Assembly: GCF_028330965.1 (NCBI RefSeq)
Contig: NZ_JAQMUB010000052.1
Location: 62,001 to 126,000, forward strand
Origin: Oscillatoria sp. CS-180
GTDB lineage: Bacteria; Cyanobacteriota; Cyanobacteriia; Phormidesmidales; Phormidesmidaceae
Reading direction: 5' to 3'
Length of the DNA stretch: 64,000 nt
Positions 24,736-33,919 of this stretch are shown here, piece after piece; positions within the stretch are counted from its first letter, which is position 1, and each line of letters opens with the position of its first letter. Position numbers and translations under genes: made by a program. Under the pieces are notes generated by a model. That model was not told the DNA's origin. It worked only from the letters and a program-made list of their open reading frames with translations, and searched no databases.

Positions 24736-27700
24736 CTAGAACCGTGTTTCATACTCTAGCAGGACTCCTGTGCGATCGTTAAAGTCTTCATAGCTAGTCG
24801 TTCCGCGTACAGTGAACTGGTCACTCAAACGATAGCGAACATTAAACTGGAACGGCGAATCGTTCGTCAACACTTTGAGAACAGAGACTGAGATGTTGGA
24901 ACTCACGTCGAATCCAATTTCTCCTCCAATATCTTCAGAATCGTTCACATCTCCACTACCTTCTGCCACCTGGAAGATTCTGAACTCGCTCAGAGGCACA
25001 GTATCGCCTAAAAAGTCGCGGACGCTGTTGAGTAATGCCGATCCCAAAAATGTTCCAATGCCCGTCAGCGCGTTGTCTCCGTCTTCTAAGGAACCGAGTG
25101 CACCAATTACATTGCCACTTAGCAGCGTCACAATCTCCTGATCGGAACGAGGTGGAGAACTACTCAATTCTAGATTCCTGCGTAAACTTGTCGGATCGCT
25201 AGCCAAATTGGCGAGATTGCTAGCGGGACCGGTATAGCGGGCATTAATCCGCACGAGGCGGTTCCCTTGCTGAGTTAAACCGATATTGCCAATTGGTGTA
25301 TCGGCAACTTCGTTGCGTGGGAAGGGACTGTTATTGGTTTGAATTCCTGATGCAAAGGCTGAGGCATCGGGTAGCGATGTTTGTAAGGTGACATCCAGAA
25401 TTGGATCAGTATCTCCGCGAAATTCAGCGCGATCGTTCTCCCCTGCCAGTCTCAAAGAAGCACCAAATAATCCCACCCGGCCAGATGGCAAGCGAATATT
25501 ACCAGTTGGTCTGATATTGTTGATGCTTCCGTCTACTCTTAAACCACCTCGGGCATTGACATCTAAGAAAGACCCCAGCACAACATTGATGTTTCGGGTT
25601 AGCGCAATTCGTAAATTGTCGAATCGTAGCGGTGGAATAATACCGGGTTCTTCCGAACCTGAAGCTTCTGTGGTCGTCTGATTGTCGCCCTCAAGGATGG
25701 TGATTGTTCCTCTGGATAAATCAATTTCGCCTGAGAGCGCAGGGCCACTAAGTAGACTACCACCCAGCTGAATTTGCCCGTCCACTTGGCCTGCATAGAG
25801 ACCTCGCACAGCCAGGTCAATATTATCTAGGGTGACAGCTAGCGGAGTGGAACGCAGGGCAAGCGAGGGGGGCGTGCCACTTTCGACATCGGGTATTTCG
25901 CCATCAGGACGATCACCATCAGGCACTTCAACATCCGATTCCTCAACATCGGGAATTTGGACATCAGGGACGTCAACGGCATTTTCGGCTGAAGGATCTG
26001 GCTCTGAGGGGGCTTCCGCATCCACGGCGTTACCCGATGTGTCGGCGTCCTCCGGGACTACCAGCGGAGTAATCAGCGGGAACGTGCCTCTGGCCGCTAG
26101 CTGTCCGTCACTAAATTGCCCTGTTAGCTCGTCCACAACGACTAGAAAGTCTTCACGGACAAGACGAACACGACCAGTGAGACCAGTGATGGGAGCACCC
26201 GGGAGATTTCGTACAGAAACCGTGGCCCCATTGAGCAAAACCAGCCCATCAAACCTTTCAGGAATTAGGCTTTCTTCAAAGTTGCCTTCAAGATTCAGGA
26301 GGAGACTGCCTTCACCAGATTCCCAAGCAATTTGACGAGTAAACAGGTTTAAGAGGGCAAAACCTTCGTCTTTCACATTGGCTTGAATGGAGAAACTTTG
26401 ATCAGTGGGTTCGACCTCAACAAAATCTAATTGGTAAGGTACTCGGGCTGATAGCGTTAGCGGATCATCAGACCCGATTAGTAGCAGTTCGGCATCTAAC
26501 CCAGCACGAGCATCCCTATAGGACAAATTAGCTCGTGCCCCATCAATGGGATTGTTATTGAGCGTGCCATTGACAACTTCAAAGTCTCCTGCCAAGTCTG
26601 GATCAGACAACCGCCCGCGTAGGGTTGCATTGCCGTTCAGCCGGCCACCCAAATCGAAGGGAAGATTAGCTAGATCTTTGACTTCATCAATAGGAACATT
26701 GACCACCTCCAAGTTCATGACCCGATCGCGCTGCTCTTCTGGATCGATCGCAAACTCACCGGTCAGGGCAATGTAAGCCGTTTCAGCATCGATTTCTGAG
26801 ATGAACTGCACCGGAGATAAGGTGACCAATCCATCTTCATAGCTGCCTTGGGCAATCACAGAATCAGCGCTAAGAGCTGGTCCCCAGGTCCACGAGTTGC
26901 CTTCAATATCAAACTCAATTTCAACGTCGTCCGGTAGCGTTGCTGAAAAATTAACCTCTCCTTCAAAAGAACCTTCAAGTTCGCTCAGGGGAGGAATGGG
27001 TGCCCGCTCCGCCTGAATTTCGTCCTGGATTTGCAGCTCTCTAATTTCCGCTAGGCGGCGTAGCTGGTTCAGTAAGCTACCGTCAGGATCCCCGGCTGGT
27101 GTTGTGGCAAGAATGGCTTCAGCCTCTGCTTGGGATGCCGGAATGAAGCCCTCCTCAGGGGTAAGACCGCGCCTAAAATCAGCCAGCTCTTGAATTTTGA
27201 GAACAGTGAAAATGTCCCGCAATTCACCTTCCTCGGTTGACAACGTAGCCTGTAGTTGAGGTATTTGGTTAATGGCATAACGCCCAGATAAGTTGTAGGC
27301 TCGACTCTCTGTTATCACGCCCCGAGCATCTCGATCAGACAGGGTGAATTGAGCGTCGTTGAGTCGAGCAATGCCATTCATGTAGGAAAAGCCGCCTGCC
27401 AAGCTGTCGACGGTGTAGTAACTGATGCCTAGGTTGTCGATGTAGAACTGCCCAACGGTGTTGAGCGTATTGAGGTTGACGGTGGCGTTGGCAAAGGCCA
27501 CTTGGCCGCGTAGAGGACCATAGGCTGAGTTTTCGGGAGGAATATTGAGGATTGAAATAGGAAAGTTGTAGAGCTGCGTTTCTAGAAGATCGCCTTCCGT
27601 TTCTCCGATCGCGATCGCGGCGACAGCCTCTCCCGTTGCTGGATCAACTTCGTTGATGTTAGTTGCTCGAATGGAGAAATCGATATCTCTGGCAGCGATA

Positions 27701-30390
27701 TCGTAATCGATAAGGATCTCGTCTTCTTGACCGCTTAGCGCGACATTGATGCCGTCTTGAGTCGAAAAATCGATATCGCCAGTCAGCAACGGCTCGAACA
27801 CCAAGTCATTTAAGGCGAGGTTGGCAAGTGCTAAGTTGCCATCCAAATTGAGGTTATTGGGAGTTCCCGTTAAACGCCCTTGAAAATCAGCCTGTCCTTG
27901 CAGTCCCACAACTGGCGGTAATGTGACGGGTAATGCTGCTAGCGCATAGTCCTCAGCTGCAATATTGAGATCGATAGCGGCAATGCTGGGTGCGCCACCG
28001 CCGGTGAAATCAGGAGTAATGGTGCCATCAGCCGAAAGTCCTGCCGTTTCCAGACTGTTCACCTGGAGCTGACGACCATCCCAAGCCAGATTGGTTTCGA
28101 GGGGCGATCGCGCTTGAGCTAAGTTTGGATTAATGGCAGCGGCAGTGGCTAATCCCTCAGACAGTCTGACGTTGGCCCGGCCTCGAATACCCGCCGGGGT
28201 GAGGTTATCTAGATTGCCCGCTAGCTGGAAGGTCGCTTCGCCTGTTCCCTGCAATTCTGCCGCTAGCTGCCTAAGCTGCACATTGGTAGCCCGACCATCA
28301 GCTTGCCAAGTGCCGTTTGCCAGAATGAAATCGCTGACCACGGTGCCGCCTGCGATCGCGGTCGATGCAGTGCCCTCTCCTTGAATCGCATCCAAACTGA
28401 AATTGTCTACGCTGCCTGACAGGCGGGCGTCAGCTGTCACGCTGTTGATGGGGGCATCAGGGGCAAACTGCCCAATGGGGAAATCACGAGTTTGAATGTC
28501 AGCGTTCCACAGACCATTGGCTAAGGCGACCTGACTGTTAAGCGTGCCACCTCGCAGGGACGTCGTAATATTGCCATCGCCCTGAATGCCGCGCAGAGAA
28601 AAGTCGTCTGTACGCCCCGCCAAGCGGACATCACCTCCCGCAGTGATACCCGCTAGTGAAGTATTAAAAACCCCCAGCTGTAGTCCCTGTGCGGCAACGT
28701 CGGCAGTCCACTGCCCTGCCGCCAGTGTCCCTGTCCCAGAGAGCGTCCCGCCAGCGATTTCAGCATTGCGAATGCGAACGGTGTTCGCTGCCACTTCCGC
28801 TGTGCCCCGAGTAGGGTAAGTGCCCTCAGGAGCGTCCCAAGACACAACTCCATTCAGGCCATCGAGGGGACCTGAAATATCCGCCTCCAGATCCACAGTG
28901 CCGATCACAAATTCTTCCGGTAAACCGTAGGGGCGTCCGATAGCATCTGCGGGCAAATTGCGGCCTTGTAAATTCAATGCCAAGGTGGCAGGCCGGGTAA
29001 AGTTAAAGCTGCCGTCCCCTGTCAGCACGCCCCCTACTAGAGGTTCGGCCTCTACATTGGACAAACTGATGGCATTGGAAGCATAGGTCAATTGCCCAGT
29101 AAGGTTGGCAAACTGAACTTTATCGAGCGTAACGACATCGGTTGAGAGAATTTGGCCTGAGACTGCGGGTTCTGCTAAGGGACCGGTGAGGCGAACGTCT
29201 TCAGCTTGAAGGGTACCTTCTGCTTCAATCGGGAGATCAAAGTTGAATGCACTGGCGATTTCGGGAATAGCGACAGGCGCGATTGTGCCTGTCAAATCGT
29301 AACCGTTGCGAAAGTCAATATCACCCTCAGCGCTGGCCGACAGTGCACCATAGTCTGCCCTTGTATTTTCTAGGGCCACCCGATTGCCCAAAAAGCGAGC
29401 TTGCGTCGCAATATCAGTAAATGGAGTAGCTAAGGCATTAAGCTTGAGTTCACCTTCCGTAAGTCTTGCTGTGCCCGTCAGAGTCGGCTCCTCCTGAGGA
29501 ACAATTTCAACCTCCAAGTTGGCATCCAACAACCCTGAATCAATCGACAATGGCACATCCTGAGGCAAGCTAGTGAACAAGACCGGAGTGAGTACGGCAA
29601 GGTCGATCTGTTGAGCTTGAATCGCCAGATTAGCGTTGACCGCCCCGTCTGTTTCAGGGGATTCATCGTCGCCAAAATCAGGCTGCTGAACCACCCCGCT
29701 TACGTCTAAAGTGCCAGCGTTCTCAGGTTCAGCGGTCACATCAAAGGTAATCTCTTGAGCTTCTACCTGAGAGTCCTGATTCCGAAAATCGGCAGTGTCA
29801 ACTTGATCAATCGTAATTTCGCCGTTAATCGCACCGATAGTTAATGGAATCGCAGTGGCATCGCTGCTGTAGGGCAATGCGGTTAACTCACCGGCTTCTA
29901 GCACAATAGTGGGATTGACTTGTAGAAAAGGATCTTCGTCCTCTTCGTCGTCATCTTCATCATCAAAATCGAAACTAATCCACTCGCCTTGGGCATTTTG
30001 CTCAACGTAGGCGACTGGATTGACAAAGGTGATTTGAGGTCTAATAGTGCGAGTTAGTAGCTGTAAAGGATTGAGATCGATTTCAACCGCTTCTACAAAC
30101 AGCTCATCTGGGGCATCTTCTGTGGGGGGCATTGCTGACGGACCAAATCGCACTCCTGTCAGAGACGCTCGCTCAACTTCACCTAAATAAACGGGACGAT
30201 CAAGGGTATCGCTGAGCTGTTCTGAAGCCCAAGGCGAAAGCCTTTCATTCACAAAAAACCAAGCCCACCATGCACCACCGGCAACACCTAAAGTCGCGAT
30301 CGCGCCCAAAGTTAAGCCTGTCGTTGCCCAAAGACGACGACGTTTACTGGGTTGAGTTGATTGTGGTTCGCTCGGTGGCTCGTTGGTCAT
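24736..30390 (-). CDS. tamB: Giant TamB/Tic236-family translocation and assembly protein
   Basis: 1884 residues from the ATG at 30390; a GTG four codons upstream is less likely. There is one N-terminal membrane anchor (TTGLTLGAIATLGVAGGAWW), then a long series of beta-rich AsmA/TamB-like repeats, and a C-terminal DUF490/TamB domain (about 1500-1884) ending in an aromatic Phe (VLLEYETRF), as in proteins engaging Omp85. In cyanobacteria and plastids (Tic236) it bridges inner and outer envelope for lipid or outer-membrane-protein transport with an Omp85 partner. Two odd low-complexity stretches occur: an acidic run (DDEDDDEEDED) near residue 150 and an Asp/Pro-rich block encoded at about 25881-25990. 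It is upstream of lepB in one operon. Confidence 0.93.
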   Translation of the reverse strand: MTNEPPSEPQSTQPSKRRRLWATTGLTLGAIATLGVAGGAWWAWFFVNERLSPWASEQLSDTLDRPVYLGEVERASLTGVRFGPSAMPPTEDAPDELFVEAVEIDLNPLQLLTRTIRPQITFVNPVAYVEQNAQGEWISFDFDDEDDDEEDEDPFLQVNPTIVLEAGELTALPYSSDATAIPLTIGAINGEITIDQVDTADFRNQDSQVEAQEITFDVTAEPENAGTLDVSGVVQQPDFGDDESPETDGAVNANLAIQAQQIDLAVLTPVLFTSLPQDVPLSIDSGLLDANLEVEIVPQEEPTLTGTARLTEGELKLNALATPFTDIATQARFLGNRVALENTRADYGALSASAEGDIDFRNGYDLTGTIAPVAIPEIASAFNFDLPIEAEGTLQAEDVRLTGPLAEPAVSGQILSTDVVTLDKVQFANLTGQLTYASNAISLSNVEAEPLVGGVLTGDGSFNFTRPATLALNLQGRNLPADAIGRPYGLPEEFVIGTVDLEADISGPLDGLNGVVSWDAPEGTYPTRGTAEVAANTVRIRNAEIAGGTLSGTGTLAAGQWTADVAAQGLQLGVFNTSLAGITAGGDVRLAGRTDDFSLRGIQGDGNITTSLRGGTLNSQVALANGLWNADIQTRDFPIGQFAPDAPINSVTADARLSGSVDNFSLDAIQGEGTASTAIAGGTVVSDFILANGTWQADGRATNVQLRQLAAELQGTGEATFQLAGNLDNLTPAGIRGRANVRLSEGLATAAAINPNLAQARSPLETNLAWDGRQLQVNSLETAGLSADGTITPDFTGGGAPSIAAIDLNIAAEDYALAALPVTLPPVVGLQGQADFQGRLTGTPNNLNLDGNLALANLALNDLVFEPLLTGDIDFSTQDGINVALSGQEDEILIDYDIAARDIDFSIRATNINEVDPATGEAVAAIAIGETEGDLLETQLYNFPISILNIPPENSAYGPLRGQVAFANATVNLNTLNTVGQFYIDNLGISYYTVDSLAGGFSYMNGIARLNDAQFTLSDRDARGVITESRAYNLSGRYAINQIPQLQATLSTEEGELRDIFTVLKIQELADFRRGLTPEEGFIPASQAEAEAILATTPAGDPDGSLLNQLRRLAEIRELQIQDEIQAERAPIPPLSELEGSFEGEVNFSATLPDDVEIEFDIEGNSWTWGPALSADSVIAQGSYEDGLVTLSPVQFISEIDAETAYIALTGEFAIDPEEQRDRVMNLEVVNVPIDEVKDLANLPFDLGGRLNGNATLRGRLSDPDLAGDFEVVNGTLNNNPIDGARANLSYRDARAGLDAELLLIGSDDPLTLSARVPYQLDFVEVEPTDQSFSIQANVKDEGFALLNLFTRQIAWESGEGSLLLNLEGNFEESLIPERFDGLVLLNGATVSVRNLPGAPITGLTGRVRLVREDFLVVVDELTGQFSDGQLAARGTFPLITPLVVPEDADTSGNAVDAEAPSEPDPSAENAVDVPDVQIPDVEESDVEVPDGDRPDGEIPDVESGTPPSLALRSTPLAVTLDNIDLAVRGLYAGQVDGQIQLGGSLLSGPALSGEIDLSRGTITILEGDNQTTTEASGSEEPGIIPPLRFDNLRIALTRNINVVLGSFLDVNARGGLRVDGSINNIRPTGNIRLPSGRVGLFGASLRLAGENDRAEFRGDTDPILDVTLQTSLPDASAFASGIQTNNSPFPRNEVADTPIGNIGLTQQGNRLVRINARYTGPASNLANLASDPTSLRRNLELSSSPPRSDQEIVTLLSGNVIGALGSLEDGDNALTGIGTFLGSALLNSVRDFLGDTVPLSEFRIFQVAEGSGDVNDSEDIGGEIGFDVSSNISVSVLKVLTNDSPFQFNVRYRLSDQFTVRGTTSYEDFNDRTGVLLEYETRF

Positions 30391-30597
30391 GACCCCACAC
30401 ACCTGCTCGTATGTCGCTCTGTATCCATCCTTAGCGTTGCCCAGACATCATAAAGGACATTACCCATTCTTGAGAGGTTCAACATCGTTTTTCATGCCTC
30501 GGCCACTTAATTTAAGCCAGTTTTTCTGCTGAGCTAGCCTAGCTGCACATAAGATACTTAAAATTAACAATTACGGATAAAAACGGATTAGAGACTC

Positions 30598-30987
30598 ATG
30601 CAAGTCTACGTGCTCTTGTTCAACGCGGGGACCGACAATGAAGGAATTCACTCGTTGCAGGCGAATGGGCGAAATACAGTGCTGATGTTCGAAAACGAAG
30701 ACGATGCAACCCGTTTCGGACTCATGTTAGAAGCACAGGATTTTCCAGTTCCGACTGTAGAGGAATTCGACCAGAGTGAGATTGAAGATTTCTGTTCTGA
30801 AGCCGGATTCGACTATAAGTTGATTCCTTCAGGAGCACTCATGGTTCCCCCAGAAAGCATTGTCAACAAAACAGACTGGGATCCAGACGGTGTCTACGAA
30901 GAGGAAGTTCCACCTACAGCTGATGAGTCTCGGTTGTCGAATGAAGAGTTGAATGATATCCGCCAACGATTAGAAAAGCTGCTCTAG
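30598..30987 (+). CDS. DUF3110 family protein
   Basis: 129 residues, soluble and acidic. It starts MQVYVLLFNAGTDNEGIHSL and contains VLMFENEDDATRFGLMLEAQ followed by DFPVPTVE, matching the DUF3110 family conserved in cyanobacteria and plastids. No catalytic motif is apparent, and the acidic C-terminus (EEEVPPTADE) is probably disordered. It is divergent from the TamB-lepB operon across a 207-bp spacer. Confidence 0.85.
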   Translation: MQVYVLLFNAGTDNEGIHSLQANGRNTVLMFENEDDATRFGLMLEAQDFPVPTVEEFDQSEIEDFCSEAGFDYKLIPSGALMVPPESIVNKTDWDPDGVYEEEVPPTADESRLSNEELNDIRQRLEKLL

Positions 30988-31244
30988 GTTAAGCGTCCGG
31001 AGACGCAATAACGTAACTTGGCTTATTGAGCAGCCATACCCACGGCGTTTTCTGTGAGGACGTTCACGTTAGTCATGCACCAAGCAATGCGCTAGATTGA
31101 TTCAGCCATAAGCACGATCAGAAGTAGAGTATCGTCAGGTGCGTTTACGTCGGCACCCTATCTATTCTTCAAAGGGCAACGCACCGCCAACCGTGGCATA
31201 GTGATCTGAGCGGTAAGTCGTGACTTTTCAGGAGAGTCTGGATA

Positions 31245-32189
31245 ATGTCATCCCCTACACCCGATGCAGATAGATTGGTAGATCGAGGACATTTATTAAC
31301 AGAGCAGGCGAACCCAGCCAGCCGCAACCTTGATCAACTCTCCCCTCTAGCATTTGTCGATTTGGTGAATGCAGAAGACCAAAAGACACTGAGCGCGATC
31401 GCAGGCGCGCGAGAAGACCTCGCTGAGGCGATCGCGCTCACAGCCGCCGCTCTGCGCGAAGGGGGACGGCTCTTTTACATTGGTGCAGGTACGAGTGGCA
31501 GATTAGGTGTTCTTGATGCGTCAGAATGTCCGCCAACCTTTTGTACGTCCCCTGAGTTGGTGCAGGGCATCATTGCGGGTGGCGCTGGAGCCTTGGTGCG
31601 GAGCTCCGAAGGTTTAGAAGACATTGCTGAGGATGGTGAAACTGTGATCCACGAGCACCGGCTCCATGAGCATGATGTGGTTGTTGGCATCACGGCTGGG
31701 GGCACGACGCCCTACGTTCACGGAGCTTTGAAAGCCGCTCAACAGCGGGGTGCCACTGCCATCTTCATGGCCTGTGTGCCTCAAGATCAGGTATCTACTG
31801 ACTACGACGTCGATATTCGTTTGTTAGTTGGGCCAGAGATCTTAGCTGGATCGACACGCTTGAAAGCGGGCACTGCAACCAAGATGGCACTCAACATTCT
31901 GTCGACTGGCGTCATGGTGCAGCTAGGCAAGGTCTACGGCAACCGAATGGTAGACGTGTCGGTGACGAATACAAAGCTGCGCGATCGCGCTATTCGTATT
32001 CTCAAAGACCTAACAAACTTGGATCGAACTGCTGCAGGGGATCTGCTTGACCGCAGCGGGCAACGGGTGAAGCTAGCCTTACTTATGCATTGGGGAGACC
32101 TTACTCCCAACCAAGCAGAAGAGTGTCTGAACCGGCATCATGGGCAGCTTCGTCAGGCCGTGAATAGTCTTAAGGATCCAAAAAGATAG
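31245..32189 (+). CDS. murQ: N-acetylmuramic acid 6-phosphate etherase
   Basis: 314 residues. Cleaves the lactyl ether of MurNAc-6-phosphate to GlcNAc-6-phosphate and lactate in peptidoglycan recycling. SIS-fold motifs are visible: YIGAGTSGRLGVLDASECPP with the catalytic Glu in SECPP, RSSEGLEDIAEDG with the second Glu, GITAGGTTPYVHGAL, and GSTRLKAGTATKMALNILST. Length matches the family. The stop codon directly abuts the 3' end of rnpB on the other strand, so the two transcripts are convergent and probably overlap. Confidence 0.95.
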   Translation: MSSPTPDADRLVDRGHLLTEQANPASRNLDQLSPLAFVDLVNAEDQKTLSAIAGAREDLAEAIALTAAALREGGRLFYIGAGTSGRLGVLDASECPPTFCTSPELVQGIIAGGAGALVRSSEGLEDIAEDGETVIHEHRLHEHDVVVGITAGGTTPYVHGALKAAQQRGATAIFMACVPQDQVSTDYDVDIRLLVGPEILAGSTRLKAGTATKMALNILSTGVMVQLGKVYGNRMVDVSVTNTKLRDRAIRILKDLTNLDRTAAGDLLDRSGQRVKLALLMHWGDLTPNQAEECLNRHHGQLRQAVNSLKDPKR

Positions 32190-32615
32190 GAAGGAGTTAG
32201 TCATAAGCCGGGTTCTGTTCTTCCGAGGGATTCCCGAAAGGGCAATCATCTATCTAGGACGACTGTTACCAATCGCCTCATGCGGTACACCAATAGCGGG
32301 GCTGGAAAAAAGACCAACCGTGGCCCCTGCGACCTTGCTTCCAACCGGGGTTTACCGAGCCAGCACCTCTCGATGCTGCTGGTGCGCTCTTACCGCACCC
32401 TTGCACCCTTACCTGTAAAGGGTTGAAGGATAAAGGATAAGACGGAGTTCCGCCCTCTGCCTTCGACCTTCTGCCTTTCATCGGCGGTATGTTTCTGTGG
32501 CACTCTCCTCACGGTCACCCGCACTGGGCGTTACCCAGCAAGTCTGGTCCTTAGGAAGCCCGGACTTTCCTCAGGCTGGAAACCCAACCCGCGATCGCCT
32601 CACTAACTCCTTCCT
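32190..32615 (-). ncRNA. rnpB: RNase P RNA, bacterial type A
   Basis: On the minus strand the molecule begins AGGAAGGAGTTAGTGAGG and contains the universally conserved GAGGAAAGTCCGGGCTTC (CR-I/P4) near its 5' end and ACAGAACCCGGCTTA (CR-V/P4) near its 3' end. The ends AGGAAGGAGTTAGT and ACTAACTCCTTCCT pair to form P1. The catalytic RNA matures tRNA 5' ends. At about 426 nt it is on the long side because of an insertion made of heptanucleotide repeats (32420-32479). Exact ends are set by the P1 helix and may be off by a few bases. Confidence 0.95.
32420..32479 (-). repeat. Heptanucleotide STRR insertion inside rnpB
   Basis: On the minus strand the stretch reads as heptads AAGGCAG/AAGGTCG/AAGGCAG/AGGGCGG, a short centre (AACTCCG), and complementary heptads CTTATCC/TTTATCC/TTCAACC, so it can fold as an extended helical arm. 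STRR insertions in RNase P RNA are described in filamentous heterocystous cyanobacteria. Confidence 0.75.
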
Positions 32616-32669
32616 GTTTCTAGTCTAAAAGCTAAAGCGTCCGCATCCTTCATCTTTTGCTATTCCCTA

Positions 32670-32792
32670 GGGCCTGTCGTCATTTAGATCTGCAATGCTT
32701 CAGCAATGACGGCTTCAGTCCCTAGTTTATGAATCTGGGGCGGGGTCATGCTTATGCCAAAAGACCTCTGGCATTCATTAATGACGCGCCCT
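32670..32792. repeat. Possible relic miniature element
   Basis: The left end GGGCCTGTCGTCATTTA and the right end TTAATGACGCGCCC (reverse complement GGGCGCGTCATTAA) are imperfect terminal inverted repeats flanked by CTA on both sides. An inner inverted repeat, CTAGGG...CCCTAG with GTCATT...AATGAC, adds structure. The style resembles ends of IS5-like non-autonomous elements, but only one copy is in the window. Confidence 0.3.
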
Positions 32793-32877
32793 ATGTGAAC
32801 GCGATCACAGGCTCATTTCCCGACTTCCTCCCAGTTACTCCTTAACCTTGCACCTATCACTTCACAGGAGCAACACC

Positions 32878-33039
32878 ATGAAATCTCAAGTCTCTCAAAC
32901 CTCGCTTCAGCGTCATTTTGAAGCTCAAATAACGCCTGGCGGTTTTGGTCGCCGACCGCTTAGACCTCGCCCCCAGTTGACTGCCAAGTGGGTGGTCGGT
33001 AAAGACGGTGAGCTGATCTGCCAGTGGACCCAACGATAG
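32878..33039 (+). CDS. Small conserved hypothetical protein
   Basis: 53 residues from the ATG at 32878, which has CAGGAG 7-8 bp upstream and is preferred to an earlier in-frame ATG at 32848. The N-terminus is polar, a Gly/Arg/Pro-rich centre follows (TPGGFGRRPLRPRPQ) and the end is a short hydrophobic strand (LTAKWVVGKDGELICQWTQR). The terminal xAKWVxxxxGxLxCQW pattern looks like other tiny cyanobacterial proteins I cannot assign to a named family. Confidence 0.6.
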   Translation: MKSQVSQTSLQRHFEAQITPGGFGRRPLRPRPQLTAKWVVGKDGELICQWTQR

Positions 33040-33123
33040 CTGCTTACGGTTGCTCAGACTTCTCAGGCAGGGTTTATGTCCCGCTGATGAACTGATCAGG
33101 AAAGGTTCAGGAGTGAACCTCAC

Positions 33124-33231
33124 TATATAGCTTTAGCCATCTAGGCTTGTGCATCCATTAGCATCCGGGTGCTTAGCACATCGCCAGATGGCTCGCCGTC
33201 TTGTCCTAATGGAACTGGCAACAGCTATAGA
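33124..33231 (-). repeat. Dispersed ~105-bp element, copy 3 (opposite orientation)
   Basis: A well-preserved copy. The left end CTATATAGCTTTAGCCATCT and right end GGAACTGGCAACAGCTATAG form imperfect terminal inverted repeats (CTATAGCxxxxGCCA). Internal blocks TTAGCATCCGGGTGCTTAGC and CGCCAGATGGCTCGCCGTCT match the other copies in reverse complement. It lies 44 bp upstream of the DUF4278 start. Confidence 0.8.
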
Positions 33232-33274
33232 ACTCAAGACAGATGAAACCCTACCCATTCGGAGTGGCAATCTC

Positions 33275-33451
33275 ATGAAACTCACGTATCGCGGCGTATC
33301 TTATGATGCTTTCATTGCCGGTCGTACCGCTACTGAAACCACCGAAATAGGTACCTTTCGAGGCAAGAACTACGCCATCAAACAGTCACCTCTTCGTTTC
33401 CAAAAACCTGCCGAGGAATTTGTTTACCGAGGTATTCGATATAGCCGATAG
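33275..33451 (+). CDS. DUF4278 family small protein
   Basis: 58 residues from the ATG at 33275 (GGAG 10 bp upstream); a longer in-frame extension to 33149 would run through the repeat element and is rejected. The sequence has the DUF4278 pattern: MKLTYRGVSY at the start and a second YRGIRYSR at the end, with a short basic middle (GKNYAIKQSPLRF). These cyanobacterial proteins are of unknown function. A strong terminator follows 57 bp downstream. Confidence 0.8.
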   Translation: MKLTYRGVSYDAFIAGRTATETTEIGTFRGKNYAIKQSPLRFQKPAEEFVYRGIRYSR

Positions 33452-33507
33452 GGCTAGCACCTTTCGCTTTTCTCCCTTCTACAAAGGCAGCACACAAACC
33501 CTCCTCT

Positions 33508-33541
33508 GTCCTTCTCATCCAGTTAAATGAGAGGGACTTTT
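33508..33541 (+). terminator. Intrinsic terminator after the DUF4278 gene
   Basis: GTCCTTCTCAT and ATGAGAGGGAC form an 11-bp stem (one G-T wobble) around an 8-nt loop, followed directly by TTTT. Position and orientation fit the end of the DUF4278 transcript. Confidence 0.8.
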
Positions 33542-33919
33542 ATGGATAGATTCGGTCTTCCTAATGTAGGCAAAGCTTCAGGGTTAACGGCTGAAAAATG
33601 AGCTTGAGTTCAATGCACTATTTTGCGATCGCCGACAAAACCATAAAAAAGTCACTTCAAAATAAAGTTACGCTTTTTGAAAGCAGGTCCGTCTTCAGAT
33701 AGAAAAAGATGAGTCTATTTATCCTCAAAAAGACGTATGAAATCTCTATCTAAAGCTGATATTTCCTTTTTTAGGCGCAGTGGTATTGCCCTCTATCCTT
33801 AGATTCGATACGTTACTAACAAATAGAACGGTGAAGCAGGTTAAGACGAGCAGCTGTTTTGCCCGTATGAGCATAGTTGAATTAAGTTCTTTTGAAGTTT
33901 GAAGATAAGGAGGAAATTT
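33542..33919. other. Intergenic spacer upstream of the Sll1863-like gene
   Basis: 378 bp, AT-rich. No convincing ORF on either strand: a 61-codon minus-strand frame at 33746-33931 overlaps the next gene's start and lacks family character. It presumably carries the promoter and leader of the 33920 gene, whose Shine-Dalgarno is strong. Confidence 0.4.
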
